Shown one piece after another: positions 7,998-17,344 of a DNA stretch of 38,990 nt; positions within the stretch are counted from its first letter, which is position 1, and every line of letters begins with the position of its first letter. A program made the translations under genes and the position numbers. Under the pieces are notes generated by a model that saw only the letters and a list, made by a program, of their open reading frames with translations, had not been told where the DNA came from and did not search any database. Source of the stretch: Nitrospira sp. (GTDB taxonomy: Bacteria > Nitrospirota > Nitrospiria > Nitrospirales > Nitrospiraceae); the NCBI GenBank assembly GCA_005116835.1, contig SWDM01000007.1, forward strand, positions 1-38,990. The letters run 5' to 3'.

Positions 7998-9407
7998 ATG
8001 ATGGGAGAAGCGGCTGTGGAGCTTGCGGGAGCGCGTGTCACGGTCATGGGACTTGCCAGAAGCGGCGTGGCTGCTTGTCGCTTGCTACAGGCAGCGGGAG
8101 CCCGCGTCACTGTGGCTGACCGGAAGGAACCGGCTGAGCTGAGATCGGTCCTCAATGGTATCGACCGCGATCACATCGGTGTGACAGTCGGAGCAATGTA
8201 TGAATCGTCACTTGATGCTGCGGATCTCGTGGTGATCAGTCCCGGAGTGCCTTATCGGCTGGCCTCGCTCGAAGCGGCGCGTCGGCGCGGCGTGCAAGTG
8301 ATCAGCGAATTGGAGCTGGCCTCGCAGTTTGTTCGGAGTCCCCTCCTGGCCGTCACAGGGACCAACGGCAAGAGCACGACCGTCACCCTGATCGGCAAGT
8401 TTCTGGAGGAGAGCGGCAAGCGGGTGTTTGTCGGAGGGAATTTGGGAACTGCTTTAAGCGACGCGGCGCTGGAAGATTATCGCGCCAGTCAAGCAGGACT
8501 GCCGAGCCCCTATGACTATCTCGTCGCGGAGGTTTCCAGTTTTCAACTGGAAACGGTGGATCGGTTCCATCCCTGGATCGCGTCCCTGCTCAACGTGACG
8601 GTCGATCACCAGGACCGATATGAGTCCCTTGATGAATATGTCGCGGCGAAACAACGGATCTTCGAGAACCAAACCGCGTCGGATTTTGCCCTCTTTAACC
8701 TCGACGATGATCGTGTGGCCGCGCTACGTCATCATGTCCGTGCAAAACGTCTTGGGTTTACGACTGCATCGACGATCCACCCCGATCTGTCCGGGGGAAC
8801 CTATCTGGAAGGCGACAGGATCGTGACGACGGTCACAGGTATACGGCAAGAGATTTGTGGCCGAAGCGAGATCCACATTATCGGCAGGCACAATGTGGAG
8901 AACGTCATGGCGGCCGCGACCTATGCCTTGCTGTGTGGCTGTCCTCTCGACACCATCCGTCGAGTCCTCGCAACGTTTCCCGGACTCGAACATGCCCTCG
9001 AAATTGTTCGCGAGCGTCGGGGGGTTCGATTTGTGAACGATTCGAAAGGGACGAATGTCGACGCGACGCTCAAGGCGTTGGAGAGTATCGATCAACCGAT
9101 TTGGCTCATTGCCGGAGGACGGGATAAGGGCGGCGACTTTTCGCGGCTTGCTCAGGCGATCAGCCGGAGAGTTAGGCGTGTGATTCTTATTGGGGAAGCG
9201 GCGCCGCTCCTCCGGCAGGCATGGGAGGGGGTTGCTACCGTGACTGACGCCGCTAACTTGCAGGATGCCGTTGACCTGGCAGCGCAGGGGGCATCGGCGG
9301 GAGATGTCGTGTTGTTGTCTCCGGCCTGTGCCAGTTTCGACATGTTTGCGGACTATCAAGACCGTGGTCGCCAATTTAAGTCTTTGGTCCATGCCTTACC
9401 AGCGTGA
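7998..9407 (+). CDS. murD: UDP-N-acetylmuramoyl-L-alanine--D-glutamate ligase MurD
   Basis: MurD adds D-glutamate to UDP-MurNAc-L-Ala. The N-terminal Rossmann-like domain carries [13 protein letters not shown], then VISPGVP, the ATP loop GTNGKSTT, the EVSSFQLE motif, [12 protein letters not shown], the RHNVEN segment and the C-terminal [11 protein letters not shown] and AGGRDKG motifs. Length (469 residues) is at the long end of normal, with a few extra residues just before EVSSFQLE (about residues 157-170). Two adjacent ATG codons (7998 and 8001) could be the start. It sits 4 bases after mraY. Confidence 0.96.
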   Translation: MMGEAAVELAGARVTVMGLARSGVAACRLLQAAGARVTVADRKEPAELRSVLNGIDRDHIGVTVGAMYESSLDAADLVVISPGVPYRLASLEAARRRGVQVISELELASQFVRSPLLAVTGTNGKSTTVTLIGKFLEESGKRVFVGGNLGTALSDAALEDYRASQAGLPSPYDYLVAEVSSFQLETVDRFHPWIASLLNVTVDHQDRYESLDEYVAAKQRIFENQTASDFALFNLDDDRVAALRHHVRAKRLGFTTASTIHPDLSGGTYLEGDRIVTTVTGIRQEICGRSEIHIIGRHNVENVMAAATYALLCGCPLDTIRRVLATFPGLEHALEIVRERRGVRFVNDSKGTNVDATLKALESIDQPIWLIAGGRDKGGDFSRLAQAISRRVRRVILIGEAAPLLRQAWEGVATVTDAANLQDAVDLAAQGASAGDVVLLSPACASFDMFADYQDRGRQFKSLVHALPA

Positions 9408-9439
9408 CGCGCAAGGCGAGGGGGGAGTGGTTCTGAACC

Positions 9440-10639
9440 ATGGCGCATCGATCGGCGGGGACCTTGGCGCTCCCATGGTCCCAGCCCAGCAATCAACGGT
9501 CGGGAAAACAACGGGTGCCGGCAGACCATACCCTTCTGGCGGTGACCATGATTTTGGCGTTGTTGGGGCTCGTCATGGTGTTCAGCGCGAGCGCGATCGT
9601 GGCAGGCAACCGGTTTCAGGATCCCGGGTTTTTTCTGAAGCGGCAGATCGCTTGGTTCGCATTCGGTTTGCTGTTGATGCATCTCGCGTCGCGAGTGGAC
9701 TACATGGTTTGGAAAAAACTCTCCGTGCCGATATTGATCTGCATGGTGGGGCTGCTCGTCATGGTACTGGTCCCGTCGATCGGTGTAGCGGCCAAAGGAG
9801 CGCGGCGATGGTTGCGGATCGGGCCGATCTCCATGCAGCCGGCAGAAATGGTCAAGCTGGTGGTGGTGATCTACATGGCGGCGTATCTGGCCAAAAAAGG
9901 GGAGAAAATCACGTTATTTCGCGAGGGCCTGCTTCCGGCCATGATCGTGATCGGACTGCTGAGCGGGCTGGTGTTGTTGGAGCCGGATCTTGGGACGGTC
10001 GTGGTGCTTGGGCTGGTAACGATCGGAATGTGGTTTCTTGCCGGAGCGCGGATCCCCCATCTGTTGGCTTTAGGGCTCGGCGCAATTCCGGTTGCGCTGG
10101 CGCTGGTTCTTGGTTCCAGTTATCGGCGCCAACGGCTCATGACGTTTCTTGCTCCATGGAAGGATGCGTCGGACGGCGGATTCCAAATCACTCAATCCTT
10201 CCTGTCCTTCGGCAGCGGCGGTCCGTTCGGAGTGGGATTGGGCGAAGGAAAACAGAAACTGTATTTTCTTCCGGAGGCGCATACGGACTTCGTCCTGGCG
10301 CTGGTTGGGGAGGAGCTGGGGCTTATCGGGACCGTCACCGTGATCCTACTGTTTGCATTTTTTGTGTGGCGGGGGTTTCAGATTTCTGCGCGCGCGCGGG
10401 TGCCGTTCGGCCGTTACTTAGGCATGGGCATTACCCTGTTGATCGGCGGTCAGGCATTGGTGAATGCGGCTGTGGTGACCGGGCTCTTACCGACGAAGGG
10501 ACTTACCTTGCCGTTCATCAGCTACGGAGGGTCGTCGCTGGTCATCAGTCTGATCGGCGTGGGGATCTTGCTCAGTATTTCTCGCGATCGGCATGCGGGC
10601 GGTTATCGAGGCGGACGTGGCGGGTTGGATCACGGATGA
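9440..10639 (+). CDS. ftsW: Septal peptidoglycan glycosyltransferase FtsW (SEDS family)
   Basis: FtsW polymerises lipid II at the septum together with FtsI. The 399-residue protein has a basic cytoplasmic N-terminus followed by about ten membrane segments. SEDS marks visible are LVMVFSAS, KGARRWLRIG, QPAEMVKL, LLEPDLGT, the GFQITQS loop, FLPEAHTDFVLALVGEE and LPFISYGGSS. The MurG start overlaps its stop by ATGA. RodA is the alternative for the family, but location between murD and murG indicates FtsW. A second plus-strand frame is open across the whole gene; it is treated as a by-product of base composition. Confidence 0.95.
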   Translation: MAHRSAGTLALPWSQPSNQRSGKQRVPADHTLLAVTMILALLGLVMVFSASAIVAGNRFQDPGFFLKRQIAWFAFGLLLMHLASRVDYMVWKKLSVPILICMVGLLVMVLVPSIGVAAKGARRWLRIGPISMQPAEMVKLVVVIYMAAYLAKKGEKITLFREGLLPAMIVIGLLSGLVLLEPDLGTVVVLGLVTIGMWFLAGARIPHLLALGLGAIPVALALVLGSSYRRQRLMTFLAPWKDASDGGFQITQSFLSFGSGGPFGVGLGEGKQKLYFLPEAHTDFVLALVGEELGLIGTVTVILLFAFFVWRGFQISARARVPFGRYLGMGITLLIGGQALVNAAVVTGLLPTKGLTLPFISYGGSSLVISLIGVGILLSISRDRHAGGYRGGRGGLDHG

Positions 10640-11754
10640 CGATCGTCATCGCAGCAGGAGGAACCGGCGGTCATCTCTATCCTGCTGTGGCGTTAGCGCG
10701 AGAGTTTCTCTTGCGCGATCCTACGGCCAAGGTGCTCTTTGTAGGGACGGCGCGGGGTCTTGAATCGAGGGTGCTGGCTCACGAGGGATTTGAGCTGGCA
10801 ATGATCAATGCCAAGCCGGTGATGGGCAAGGGATTACTCGGGGCGATGTCAGGCTTGTGCGCGTTGCCGGTCAGTTTGGGTCAGTGCCTGAGTATCCTAC
10901 GGTCGAGACGGGCAGATCTGGTGATCGGGGTCGGCGGGTACACGAGCCCCATGATGGTTCTTGCTGGAGCCTTGACCGGGGTGGCGCGGGTGATCCTTGA
11001 GCCGAATGCCAATCCCGGCATGGCCAACAAAGCAGTGGGCGCATTTGCCCAACGAGTGTTTCTCGCATTTGAGTCGGCGGCGAACTCGTTCGATCGGGCC
11101 AAAGTACGGGTGGTGGGAACGCCGATTCGAAAGGCGTTTCTGGAGAGCATGCAACAGAGCCGGGAGAAGTCCGGGGCGCCACACTTGCTGATTTTCGGGG
11201 GAAGCCAGGGAGCGAAGGCGATGAATCTTGCGGTAACGGAAGGATTGTCGGAGCTGATGGCGGAGTTGCCTCATCTGACCGTCACCCATCAGACCGGCGA
11301 GTCCGACCATGCTCGGGTGACCGAGGCTTATCGTCGCGCCGGTCTTTCTGCCCGGGTGATGCCGTTTATCTATGACATGCCTGCGGCGCTGCGAGAGGCG
11401 GACCTGGTTGTGGCGAGAGCCGGCGCGATGACGGTGGCGGAACTCACGGCCTGCGGTAAGCCGGCCATCCTCATTCCATTACCGTCCGCCATCTACGACC
11501 ATCAGACGAAGAATGCGAAGGTCATGGAGGCAGCCGGCGCTGCCGTATTGATACCGCAATCTTCGCTCACTGGTTCTCTGATGGCCAGGTCGGTGGCGGA
11601 GATTATCAGGAGCCCTGAGCGGTTGCGGGCGATGGGAACGGCCAGTCTATCGTTGCGGCGAATTGATGCGGCAGAGGTCATCGTTCGCGAATGTTATGCA
11701 CTCATGGGAGGTCATGATGATGTCAACCGGTCTGTCGGAGCGACAGGAGCATAA
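10636..11754 (+). CDS. murG: UDP-N-acetylglucosamine--N-acetylmuramyl-(pentapeptide) pyrophosphoryl-undecaprenol GlcNAc transferase MurG
   Basis: This peripheral membrane GT-B enzyme turns lipid I into lipid II. The N-terminal glycine-rich loop AAGGTGGHLYPA, the IGVGGYTS and EPNANPG segments, GGSQGA, and the C-terminal donor-binding ARAGAMTVAEL and IPLPSAIYDHQ blocks are all present. The start is ATG 10636, overlapping the ftsW stop; the same frame is open far upstream through ftsW, but that extension has no MurG-like sequence. Length (372 residues) is normal. Confidence 0.96.
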   Translation: MTIVIAAGGTGGHLYPAVALAREFLLRDPTAKVLFVGTARGLESRVLAHEGFELAMINAKPVMGKGLLGAMSGLCALPVSLGQCLSILRSRRADLVIGVGGYTSPMMVLAGALTGVARVILEPNANPGMANKAVGAFAQRVFLAFESAANSFDRAKVRVVGTPIRKAFLESMQQSREKSGAPHLLIFGGSQGAKAMNLAVTEGLSELMAELPHLTVTHQTGESDHARVTEAYRRAGLSARVMPFIYDMPAALREADLVVARAGAMTVAELTACGKPAILIPLPSAIYDHQTKNAKVMEAAGAAVLIPQSSLTGSLMARSVAEIIRSPERLRAMGTASLSLRRIDAAEVIVRECYALMGGHDDVNRSVGATGA

Positions 11755-11815
11755 AGTTGTTGGGCAACGAAGACAGGAATCGCAGTCCTATCCACCGGTC
11801 GTGGGAGTAACACGC

Positions 11816-13213
11816 ATGTCGATGTTTCGCAAAACGCAACAGATTCACTTGGTCGGCATCGGCGGATCGGGGATGAGCGGGATCGCCGAAGTGCTGTTGA
11901 CGATCGGATATAAAGTCACCGGCTCCGACCTGCAGGCTTCCGATACGACGCGGAGACTGCAAGAGCTCGGCGGGCGCATTTATATCGGCCATCAGGAATC
12001 GAATGTGGGAGAGGCTCAAGTGGTGGTCATCTCCTCCGCCGTGTCGGCGCAGAACCCTGAGGTTATAGCGGCCAAGGCGAAGCAGATTCCCGTGATCCCT
12101 CGGGCCGAGATGCTCGCGGAGCTGATGCGGCTGAAATTCGGGGTCGCTATTGCCGGCGCCCACGGAAAGACCACGACCACGTCGATGGTGGCCAACGTTC
12201 TGGCGCAGGGCGGCCTGGATCCGACAATGGTCATCGGGGGCAAAGTGAATGCGCTGGGGAGCCATGCGCGCCTTGGTCGTGGCGATTTGCTCGTGGCGGA
12301 AGCCGATGAGAGCGACGGGTCGTTTCTCCGTCTGTCTCCGACCGTCGTCGCGGTCACGAATCTCGACCGCGAGCATCTCGATCACTACGGCAGCATGGAG
12401 CGCATCAACGAGTGTTTTCTCGAGTTCATCAATAAAGTGCCCTTCTATGGGTTGGCCGTATTGTGCGCCGACGATGATCGGCTCAGGGCCCTCTTTCCGA
12501 ACATCGTGAAGCGCTACCAGACCTACGGGCTCAGCGAGCGTGCCGGCGTTGCGCCGGATTTTTTCGCTACAGACATCACGTTGAATCAGTGGGGCAGCGA
12601 ATTTCGCGCGCAATTCCGTGGGCGCAATTTAGGCCCATTCCGTCTGGCGGTGCCGGGCCGACACAATGTGTCCAACGCATTGGTGGCGATTGCGATCGGG
12701 ATCGAATTGGAAGTGCCGGTGGACCTGATCAGGAAAGCGCTGGCAGCTTATGCCGGGGTCGAGCGCCGGTTTCATCTGCGAGGAGAGGTCAACGGGATCA
12801 TGGTCGTGGACGATTACGGGCACCATCCAACCGAGATCAGGGCGACGCTGGCCGCAGCCAAACAAGGATGGAAGGATCGGCGACTGGTGGTGTTATTTCA
12901 GCCGCATCGCTACACGAGGACGAGAGATCTTCAGGAGGATTTTGCGAAGGCATTTGACCAATCGGACATATTGTTCTTAGCTGATATTTATGCGGCGGGG
13001 GAGCAGCCGATTCCCGGGGTGTCCGGAGCGAAATTGGCGGATATTGTTCGTGCGGCAGGCCATCCGTCCGTGACCTTTGTGGAACAAAAAGATCAGTTGG
13101 TGGATCAGGTGCTGCCACATCTGAAATCGGGGGATCTCGTCATGACCTTGGGAGCAGGGGATATTTGGAAGACGGGGCTTGGACTGTTGGCCAAATTAGC
13201 TCCAACCGGATGA
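11816..13213 (+). CDS. murC: UDP-N-acetylmuramate--L-alanine ligase MurC
   Basis: MurC adds the first stem residue, L-Ala, to UDP-MurNAc. Visible marks are HLVGIGGSGMSGIAE (UDP site), the ATP loop GAHGKTTTT, EADESDGSFL, NLDREHLDHYG, and YGHHPTEI plus FQPHRYTRT in the C-terminal domain. I chose ATG 11816 (preceded by GGGAG, 8 bases away) because the family starts here. A stronger ribosome site (GGGAGG, 11706-11711) precedes a run of ATG codons at 11714-11720 in the same frame inside the end of murG, which would add about 32 unconserved residues. The product from 11816 is 465 residues. Confidence 0.95.
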   Translation: MSMFRKTQQIHLVGIGGSGMSGIAEVLLTIGYKVTGSDLQASDTTRRLQELGGRIYIGHQESNVGEAQVVVISSAVSAQNPEVIAAKAKQIPVIPRAEMLAELMRLKFGVAIAGAHGKTTTTSMVANVLAQGGLDPTMVIGGKVNALGSHARLGRGDLLVAEADESDGSFLRLSPTVVAVTNLDREHLDHYGSMERINECFLEFINKVPFYGLAVLCADDDRLRALFPNIVKRYQTYGLSERAGVAPDFFATDITLNQWGSEFRAQFRGRNLGPFRLAVPGRHNVSNALVAIAIGIELEVPVDLIRKALAAYAGVERRFHLRGEVNGIMVVDDYGHHPTEIRATLAAAKQGWKDRRLVVLFQPHRYTRTRDLQEDFAKAFDQSDILFLADIYAAGEQPIPGVSGAKLADIVRAAGHPSVTFVEQKDQLVDQVLPHLKSGDLVMTLGAGDIWKTGLGLLAKLAPTG

Positions 13214-13217
13214 TGTC

Positions 13218-14168
13218 ATGAGGAGAGGTGACGGGCATGTCGCTTCGGTCGCGAAAGTCCGTGCGAAGTTCACGCAGGCCGATGTGCGGGCTGCGGTGGC
13301 GGGTCTCCGGGGATCCGTATCTTTTCAGGCTCCGTTGCGCGAGTACACCTCGTTCAAGATTGGAGGGCCGGCGGACGTCGTGGTTGAGCCGGTTGATATC
13401 GAGGATGTCTGTCTGGTGGTCCGGCAAGCGCGCGCACACAAGATTCCCTTGTTTGTCCTGGGTGGGACGAATCTGTTGGTCCGAGATGGGGGAATCCGTG
13501 GCATCGTGGTCAACCTGGCGCGGTTGCGGGGGATCAAGGAAGAACCGGGGTCCGTTCTCTATGCCGAAGGGGGCGTCGGAATGCCCACATTAATTGGCTA
13601 CGCGATTCGCCACTCCCTTGCGGGATTGGAATGGGCGGCGGGAATTCCCGGTACTGTGGCCGGCTGTGTTGTGATGAACGCCGGGACGAAGCTTGGGGAA
13701 ATGAAGGATTCGATCAAGGCCATTTGTATGGTGAATATGAAAGGCCAGGTCGTGGAGCTGGAGGCAGCCCAGATCAGGTTCGAGTATCGTCGGGCCTTGT
13801 TGCCACGGGGCATAGTCGTAGGGGTATGGCTTCAATTGAAACAAGGGGTTCGATCGGAGATTGAACGGGTGGTCAAGGACTACCTCAGATACCGACGGGA
13901 CACGCAGCCGCTTGCGATGCCGAGCGCCGGCTGCGTGTTCAAGAATCCTCCGAACGATTCGGCAGGCCGACTGATCGAGGAGGCGAATCTTAAAGGTGTA
14001 CGCGTCGGCGGTGCGGAAGTGTCGATGAAGCATGCCAACTTTATGGTGAATCGCGGGCGAGCGAGCGCCGCGGACGTCACCGCGCTAATCCGGAAGGTCC
14101 GCAGCGCCATTCGACGTCGGGCTGGTGTGCATTTGGAGCTGGAACTCAAAATCGTGGGAAAGGCGTAG
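13218..14168 (+). CDS. murB: UDP-N-acetylenolpyruvoylglucosamine reductase MurB
   Basis: MurB is the FAD/NADPH enzyme that makes UDP-MurNAc, the substrate of MurC. It shows the FAD-binding segments YTSFKIGGPADV and VLGGTNLLVRDGG, GLEWAAGIPGTVAG, RYRRDTQP, and a C-terminal AGRLIEEANLKG. The residue equivalent to the proton-donating serine of E. coli MurB appears to be Cys239 (AGCVFKNP). As I recall, this change occurs in some other bacterial MurB proteins, so it need not mean loss of activity. Length (316 residues) is normal. The ATG is 4 bases after the murC stop with no obvious ribosome site, suggesting coupled translation. Confidence 0.95.
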   Translation: MRRGDGHVASVAKVRAKFTQADVRAAVAGLRGSVSFQAPLREYTSFKIGGPADVVVEPVDIEDVCLVVRQARAHKIPLFVLGGTNLLVRDGGIRGIVVNLARLRGIKEEPGSVLYAEGGVGMPTLIGYAIRHSLAGLEWAAGIPGTVAGCVVMNAGTKLGEMKDSIKAICMVNMKGQVVELEAAQIRFEYRRALLPRGIVVGVWLQLKQGVRSEIERVVKDYLRYRRDTQPLAMPSAGCVFKNPPNDSAGRLIEEANLKGVRVGGAEVSMKHANFMVNRGRASAADVTALIRKVRSAIRRRAGVHLELELKIVGKA

Positions 14169-14172
14169 CGGT

Positions 14173-15183
14173 ATGAGCGAGCCTCGTTCGACAGAGCGGC
14201 CACTTCTGACTCTCGCCCGCATCGGGGTGCTGATGGGCGGGCAGTCGGCTGAACGCGAGGTTTCGCTTCGGACAGGCGCTGCGGTGCATCGGTCGCTGCT
14301 CCGTCGTGGCTACAACGCTGTGGCTATCGATGTGGGGCGGACGCTCTCTCAAGATTTGCAGAGCCAGAAAATCGAGCTTGCGTTTCTCGCGTTGCACGGA
14401 CCGGGCGGAGAAGATGGTTCGATCCAAGGATTTCTAGAAACCATGGGCATTCCTTACACCGGATCCGGAGTCCAGGCCAGCGCGATCGGTATGCACAAAG
14501 TCACGACGAAAACTCTCCTGGTATCAGCGCGCATTCCTGTGCCGGCCGGCACGGTGGTGAAACGCGGGGAGAAGGTTTCGCGCGCCACGGCGATGCGGGC
14601 GGCAAAAGTGCGATGGCCCGTCGTGGTGAAGCCTGCGTCGCAAGGGTCCACGATCGGCGTCACGATCGTGCGGAAGCCGGCGCAGTGGCATGACGCGCTG
14701 GCCTTGGCCCATCGATACGATACGGATGCAATGATCGAGGCGTACATTCCCGGGCATGAGGTTACGGTTTCGATCATCGGAGGGCGCGAGGGATCTCCGC
14801 TGGTGCTTCCTGCCGTGGAAATTGTCGCGCCGGGAGGCTTCTACGATTTTGCCGCGAAGTATGAAAAGGGGAAAACCCAGTACCTCTGTCCTGCGCCTCT
14901 GACAGCGGCTGTGACCAGGCAGATTCGAACATTGGCGCTGCGCACCTATGAGGTGCTGGGCTGTGAAGGGGCGGCCCGGGTCGATTTCCGCGTTACTCCG
15001 CGCGGACGCCCCTTTGTGTTGGAGATCAATACGGCGCCGGGCATGACCGAGACGAGTTTACTGCCGATGGCCGCGGCGCAGAACAAGATCGACTATAACG
15101 AACTGACAGAACGGATCCTCGAGTCTGCACTCGTCCGTGCAGCCCGCCTAGCCCATCCGTCAGGCGGAAAGGGCTTGCCATGA
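14173..15183 (+). CDS. ddl: D-alanine--D-alanine ligase
   Basis: This ATP-grasp ligase makes the D-Ala-D-Ala dipeptide used by MurF. It has the N-terminal GVLMGGQSAEREVSLRTG, LHGPGGEDGSIQGFLE, GSGVQASAIGMHK, VVKPASQGSTIGV, and the metal/ATP-binding VLEINTAPGMT near the C-terminus. The start ATG 14173 lies 4 bases after the murB stop. The frame is open further upstream inside murB but without family sequence. Length (336 residues) is normal. It overlaps ftsQ by ATGA. Confidence 0.95.
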   Translation: MSEPRSTERPLLTLARIGVLMGGQSAEREVSLRTGAAVHRSLLRRGYNAVAIDVGRTLSQDLQSQKIELAFLALHGPGGEDGSIQGFLETMGIPYTGSGVQASAIGMHKVTTKTLLVSARIPVPAGTVVKRGEKVSRATAMRAAKVRWPVVVKPASQGSTIGVTIVRKPAQWHDALALAHRYDTDAMIEAYIPGHEVTVSIIGGREGSPLVLPAVEIVAPGGFYDFAAKYEKGKTQYLCPAPLTAAVTRQIRTLALRTYEVLGCEGAARVDFRVTPRGRPFVLEINTAPGMTETSLLPMAAAQNKIDYNELTERILESALVRAARLAHPSGGKGLP

Positions 15184-16049
15184 CGATGTTTTTACGGAAG
15201 CGGCCGATGCCTCCAATCGGCCCTCGGCACAATCAATGGAAGGGCCTGCGCGCCAGTTCGGCCTCAGACCAGCGGCAACAGGCTCGCCGGGGGAAACTCG
15301 TCTTGCGATGGCGGCGTGCATTACGGATGGGGCAATGGGCTGTCGGACTTACGGTGTTGGCATGGGGACTGGTCATGGTCACGCAAGGGGTGGGGCCGAT
15401 TCTGCAAGGTTGGCTGGAGATCCGCGAGATTGAGGTCGAGGGTATTCACCATGTGACAAAGGCAGAAGTGCTGGCGCGGCTTGCCTTGAATCCCGGCATG
15501 GGCCTCCATCAAGCCGATACGGCGCTGCTTGCCGGGCGAGTGCAGGCGCATGCCTGGATCAAAGAGGCCACGATCGAACGCCGGCCGCTGCATCTGCTGC
15601 ATGTCTCCGTATTGGAACGCACGCCGGCCGCCATTATCCGAATAGGCGCGGACCATTGGCTGAGCGATGAGAACGGATATCTCCTTGTCAAGTTGGGCCG
15701 GCAGGACGACGAGACGCTGCCATTGCTGACCGGGTTGGAACCTCAGCCCCTTCAGCGCGGCGAGGTGCGTGTTCGCAATGCGGTTCAGTCCGGGATCGTG
15801 CTGGCGAAACTGATTGCCAATACACTCGACGGGCGGGTTGAAGTCGACCTCGCGAATTTCTCGAATGTGGTGGCATCGGCCAATGGGGTGCGGTTTCAGT
15901 TCGGCGACGACTCCCTGGTGAATCAGTGGGAACGGTTCCGGAAAGTGAATCCATCTTTCAAAACTGCCGCATCCGATGATCGGAAGCGCATGGTGAGCGA
16001 AATCGATCTGCGTTATGACAACCGTGTCATTGTGCGAGAAAGGGTGTGA
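15180..16049 (+). CDS. ftsQ: Cell division protein FtsQ
   Basis: This bitopic division protein bridges cytoplasmic ring and periplasmic synthases. It has a long basic cytoplasmic tail (about residues 1-50, rich in Arg), one membrane segment (about residues 51-75), then a POTRA domain starting with EIREIEVEGIHHVTKAEV and the FtsQ beta domain with VSVLERTPAAII and WLSDENGYL. Family conservation is modest, and its place between ddl and ftsA supports the call. It overlaps ddl (ATGA) and ftsA (GTGA). Length is 289 residues. Confidence 0.92.
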   Translation: MTMFLRKRPMPPIGPRHNQWKGLRASSASDQRQQARRGKLVLRWRRALRMGQWAVGLTVLAWGLVMVTQGVGPILQGWLEIREIEVEGIHHVTKAEVLARLALNPGMGLHQADTALLAGRVQAHAWIKEATIERRPLHLLHVSVLERTPAAIIRIGADHWLSDENGYLLVKLGRQDDETLPLLTGLEPQPLQRGEVRVRNAVQSGIVLAKLIANTLDGRVEVDLANFSNVVASANGVRFQFGDDSLVNQWERFRKVNPSFKTAASDDRKRMVSEIDLRYDNRVIVRERV

Positions 16050-17290
16050 GGGTTGTGCCGAAGCGTGATCAGATTCTTGTAGGGTTGGACATCGGGACCA
16101 CGAAGATCTGCGCCATCGTATCGGAAATTACCGATGAGGGGGCGCTCAACATCATCGGGGTTGGATCCAGTCCGTCGCGAGGGCTTCGCAAAGGCGTGGT
16201 GGTCGATATCGAGAGCACCGTGGAGTCGATCAAGAAAGCGGTCGAGGAAGCCGAGCTTATGGCGGCGGTACAGATCAATTCAGTCTATACCGGCATCGCC
16301 GGCAGCCACATCTCAGCGGAAAACTGTAAGGGGGTGGTGGCGCTCAAAAAGGCAGAAGTCACGCGGGAAGATATTCATCGCGCGATCGAGAGCGCCCGGA
16401 CTCTGGCGGTCATTCCCCATGAACGGCGGATTCTACATGTGCTGCCCCGTGAATTTATGGTGGATGGTCAAGAGGGAGTTCGGGAACCGTTGGGCCTGTC
16501 CGGAAACCGTCTCGAAGTCAACGTGCATGTGATTACCGGCGCTGTGACCTCAGCGCAGAACATCATCAAGTGTGTGAATCGCGCAGGGCTGGATGTCGTG
16601 GATATGGTACTGCAGCCCTTGGCTTCCAGTGAGGCGGTCCTAAGCCAGGAGGAGCGCGACCTGGGAGTCGTGATGGTCGATCTCGGGGGTGGGACGACCG
16701 ATCTCGCGATTTTCCTCGATGGGAGTATCAGGCATTCTGCGGTCTTGCCGATCGGCGGCCAGAATCTGACGAAGGATCTGGCAATCGGGTTGCTGACCTC
16801 TCAGACCGAAGCTGAAAAGATCAAGTTGCACCGCGGGATTGCCCGAACAGGGTTGGTGCAGGGGCATGAAATCGTAGAGGTCCCGTCGGTCGGGGACCGC
16901 CCGGCACGGACCTTCTCGCGCCGTGACATTGCCGAGATTCTTGAGCCGCGGGTCGAGGAAATATTCGAGTTAGTCCGTAGGGAAATCGCTCGTGCCGGCT
17001 ACGAGGGTATGTTGGGGGCCGGGGTGGTGATTACGGGTGGAACTTCGTTGTTGGAAGGGATGCCCGACGCGGCAGAGCAGGTCTTGAATCTTCCAGCTCG
17101 CCGAGGGGCGCCCAGTGGAATCGGAGGCCTTCGCGACATCGTCAGTAATCCCATGCATGCCACCGGCGTCGGTTTGTTACTCCATGCCAAGCACCATCTC
17201 GAGGAGATGGCTACGGCTGGTATGAGCAGCGGGCGGCCATTGCACAAGGTGTTCGATCGTATGAAGTCCTGGATGTTCGAGTTTTTTTAA
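16046..17290 (+). CDS. ftsA: Cell division protein FtsA
   Basis: This actin-fold ATPase tethers FtsZ to the membrane and recruits later division proteins. Evidence: the phosphate-1 motif LVGLDIGTTKICAIV, the SHISAENCKGVVAL segment of the FtsA-specific 1C domain, VDLGGGTTDLAIF, and VVITGGTSLLEGM. The protein ends in an amphipathic helix (FDRMKSWMFEFF), the usual membrane-targeting tail. Start is GTG 16046, overlapping the ftsQ stop; another GTG (16055) is possible. Length (414 residues) is normal. Confidence 0.96.
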   Translation: MRVVPKRDQILVGLDIGTTKICAIVSEITDEGALNIIGVGSSPSRGLRKGVVVDIESTVESIKKAVEEAELMAAVQINSVYTGIAGSHISAENCKGVVALKKAEVTREDIHRAIESARTLAVIPHERRILHVLPREFMVDGQEGVREPLGLSGNRLEVNVHVITGAVTSAQNIIKCVNRAGLDVVDMVLQPLASSEAVLSQEERDLGVVMVDLGGGTTDLAIFLDGSIRHSAVLPIGGQNLTKDLAIGLLTSQTEAEKIKLHRGIARTGLVQGHEIVEVPSVGDRPARTFSRRDIAEILEPRVEEIFELVRREIARAGYEGMLGAGVVITGGTSLLEGMPDAAEQVLNLPARRGAPSGIGGLRDIVSNPMHATGVGLLLHAKHHLEEMATAGMSSGRPLHKVFDRMKSWMFEFF

Positions 17291-17344
17291 CCGTTGCGCG
17301 AGGCGGATGTCCGCACCGCGGATTTTATCAAGGGAGGTGTCCTG

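Noticed and set aside
9265..10635. Very long plus-strand frame continuing upstream from murG across ftsW and the end of murD
   Set aside because: It has no family sequence before the MurG start, is rich in Arg/Gly as expected from GC-rich DNA read out of frame, and overlaps the clearly real ftsW.
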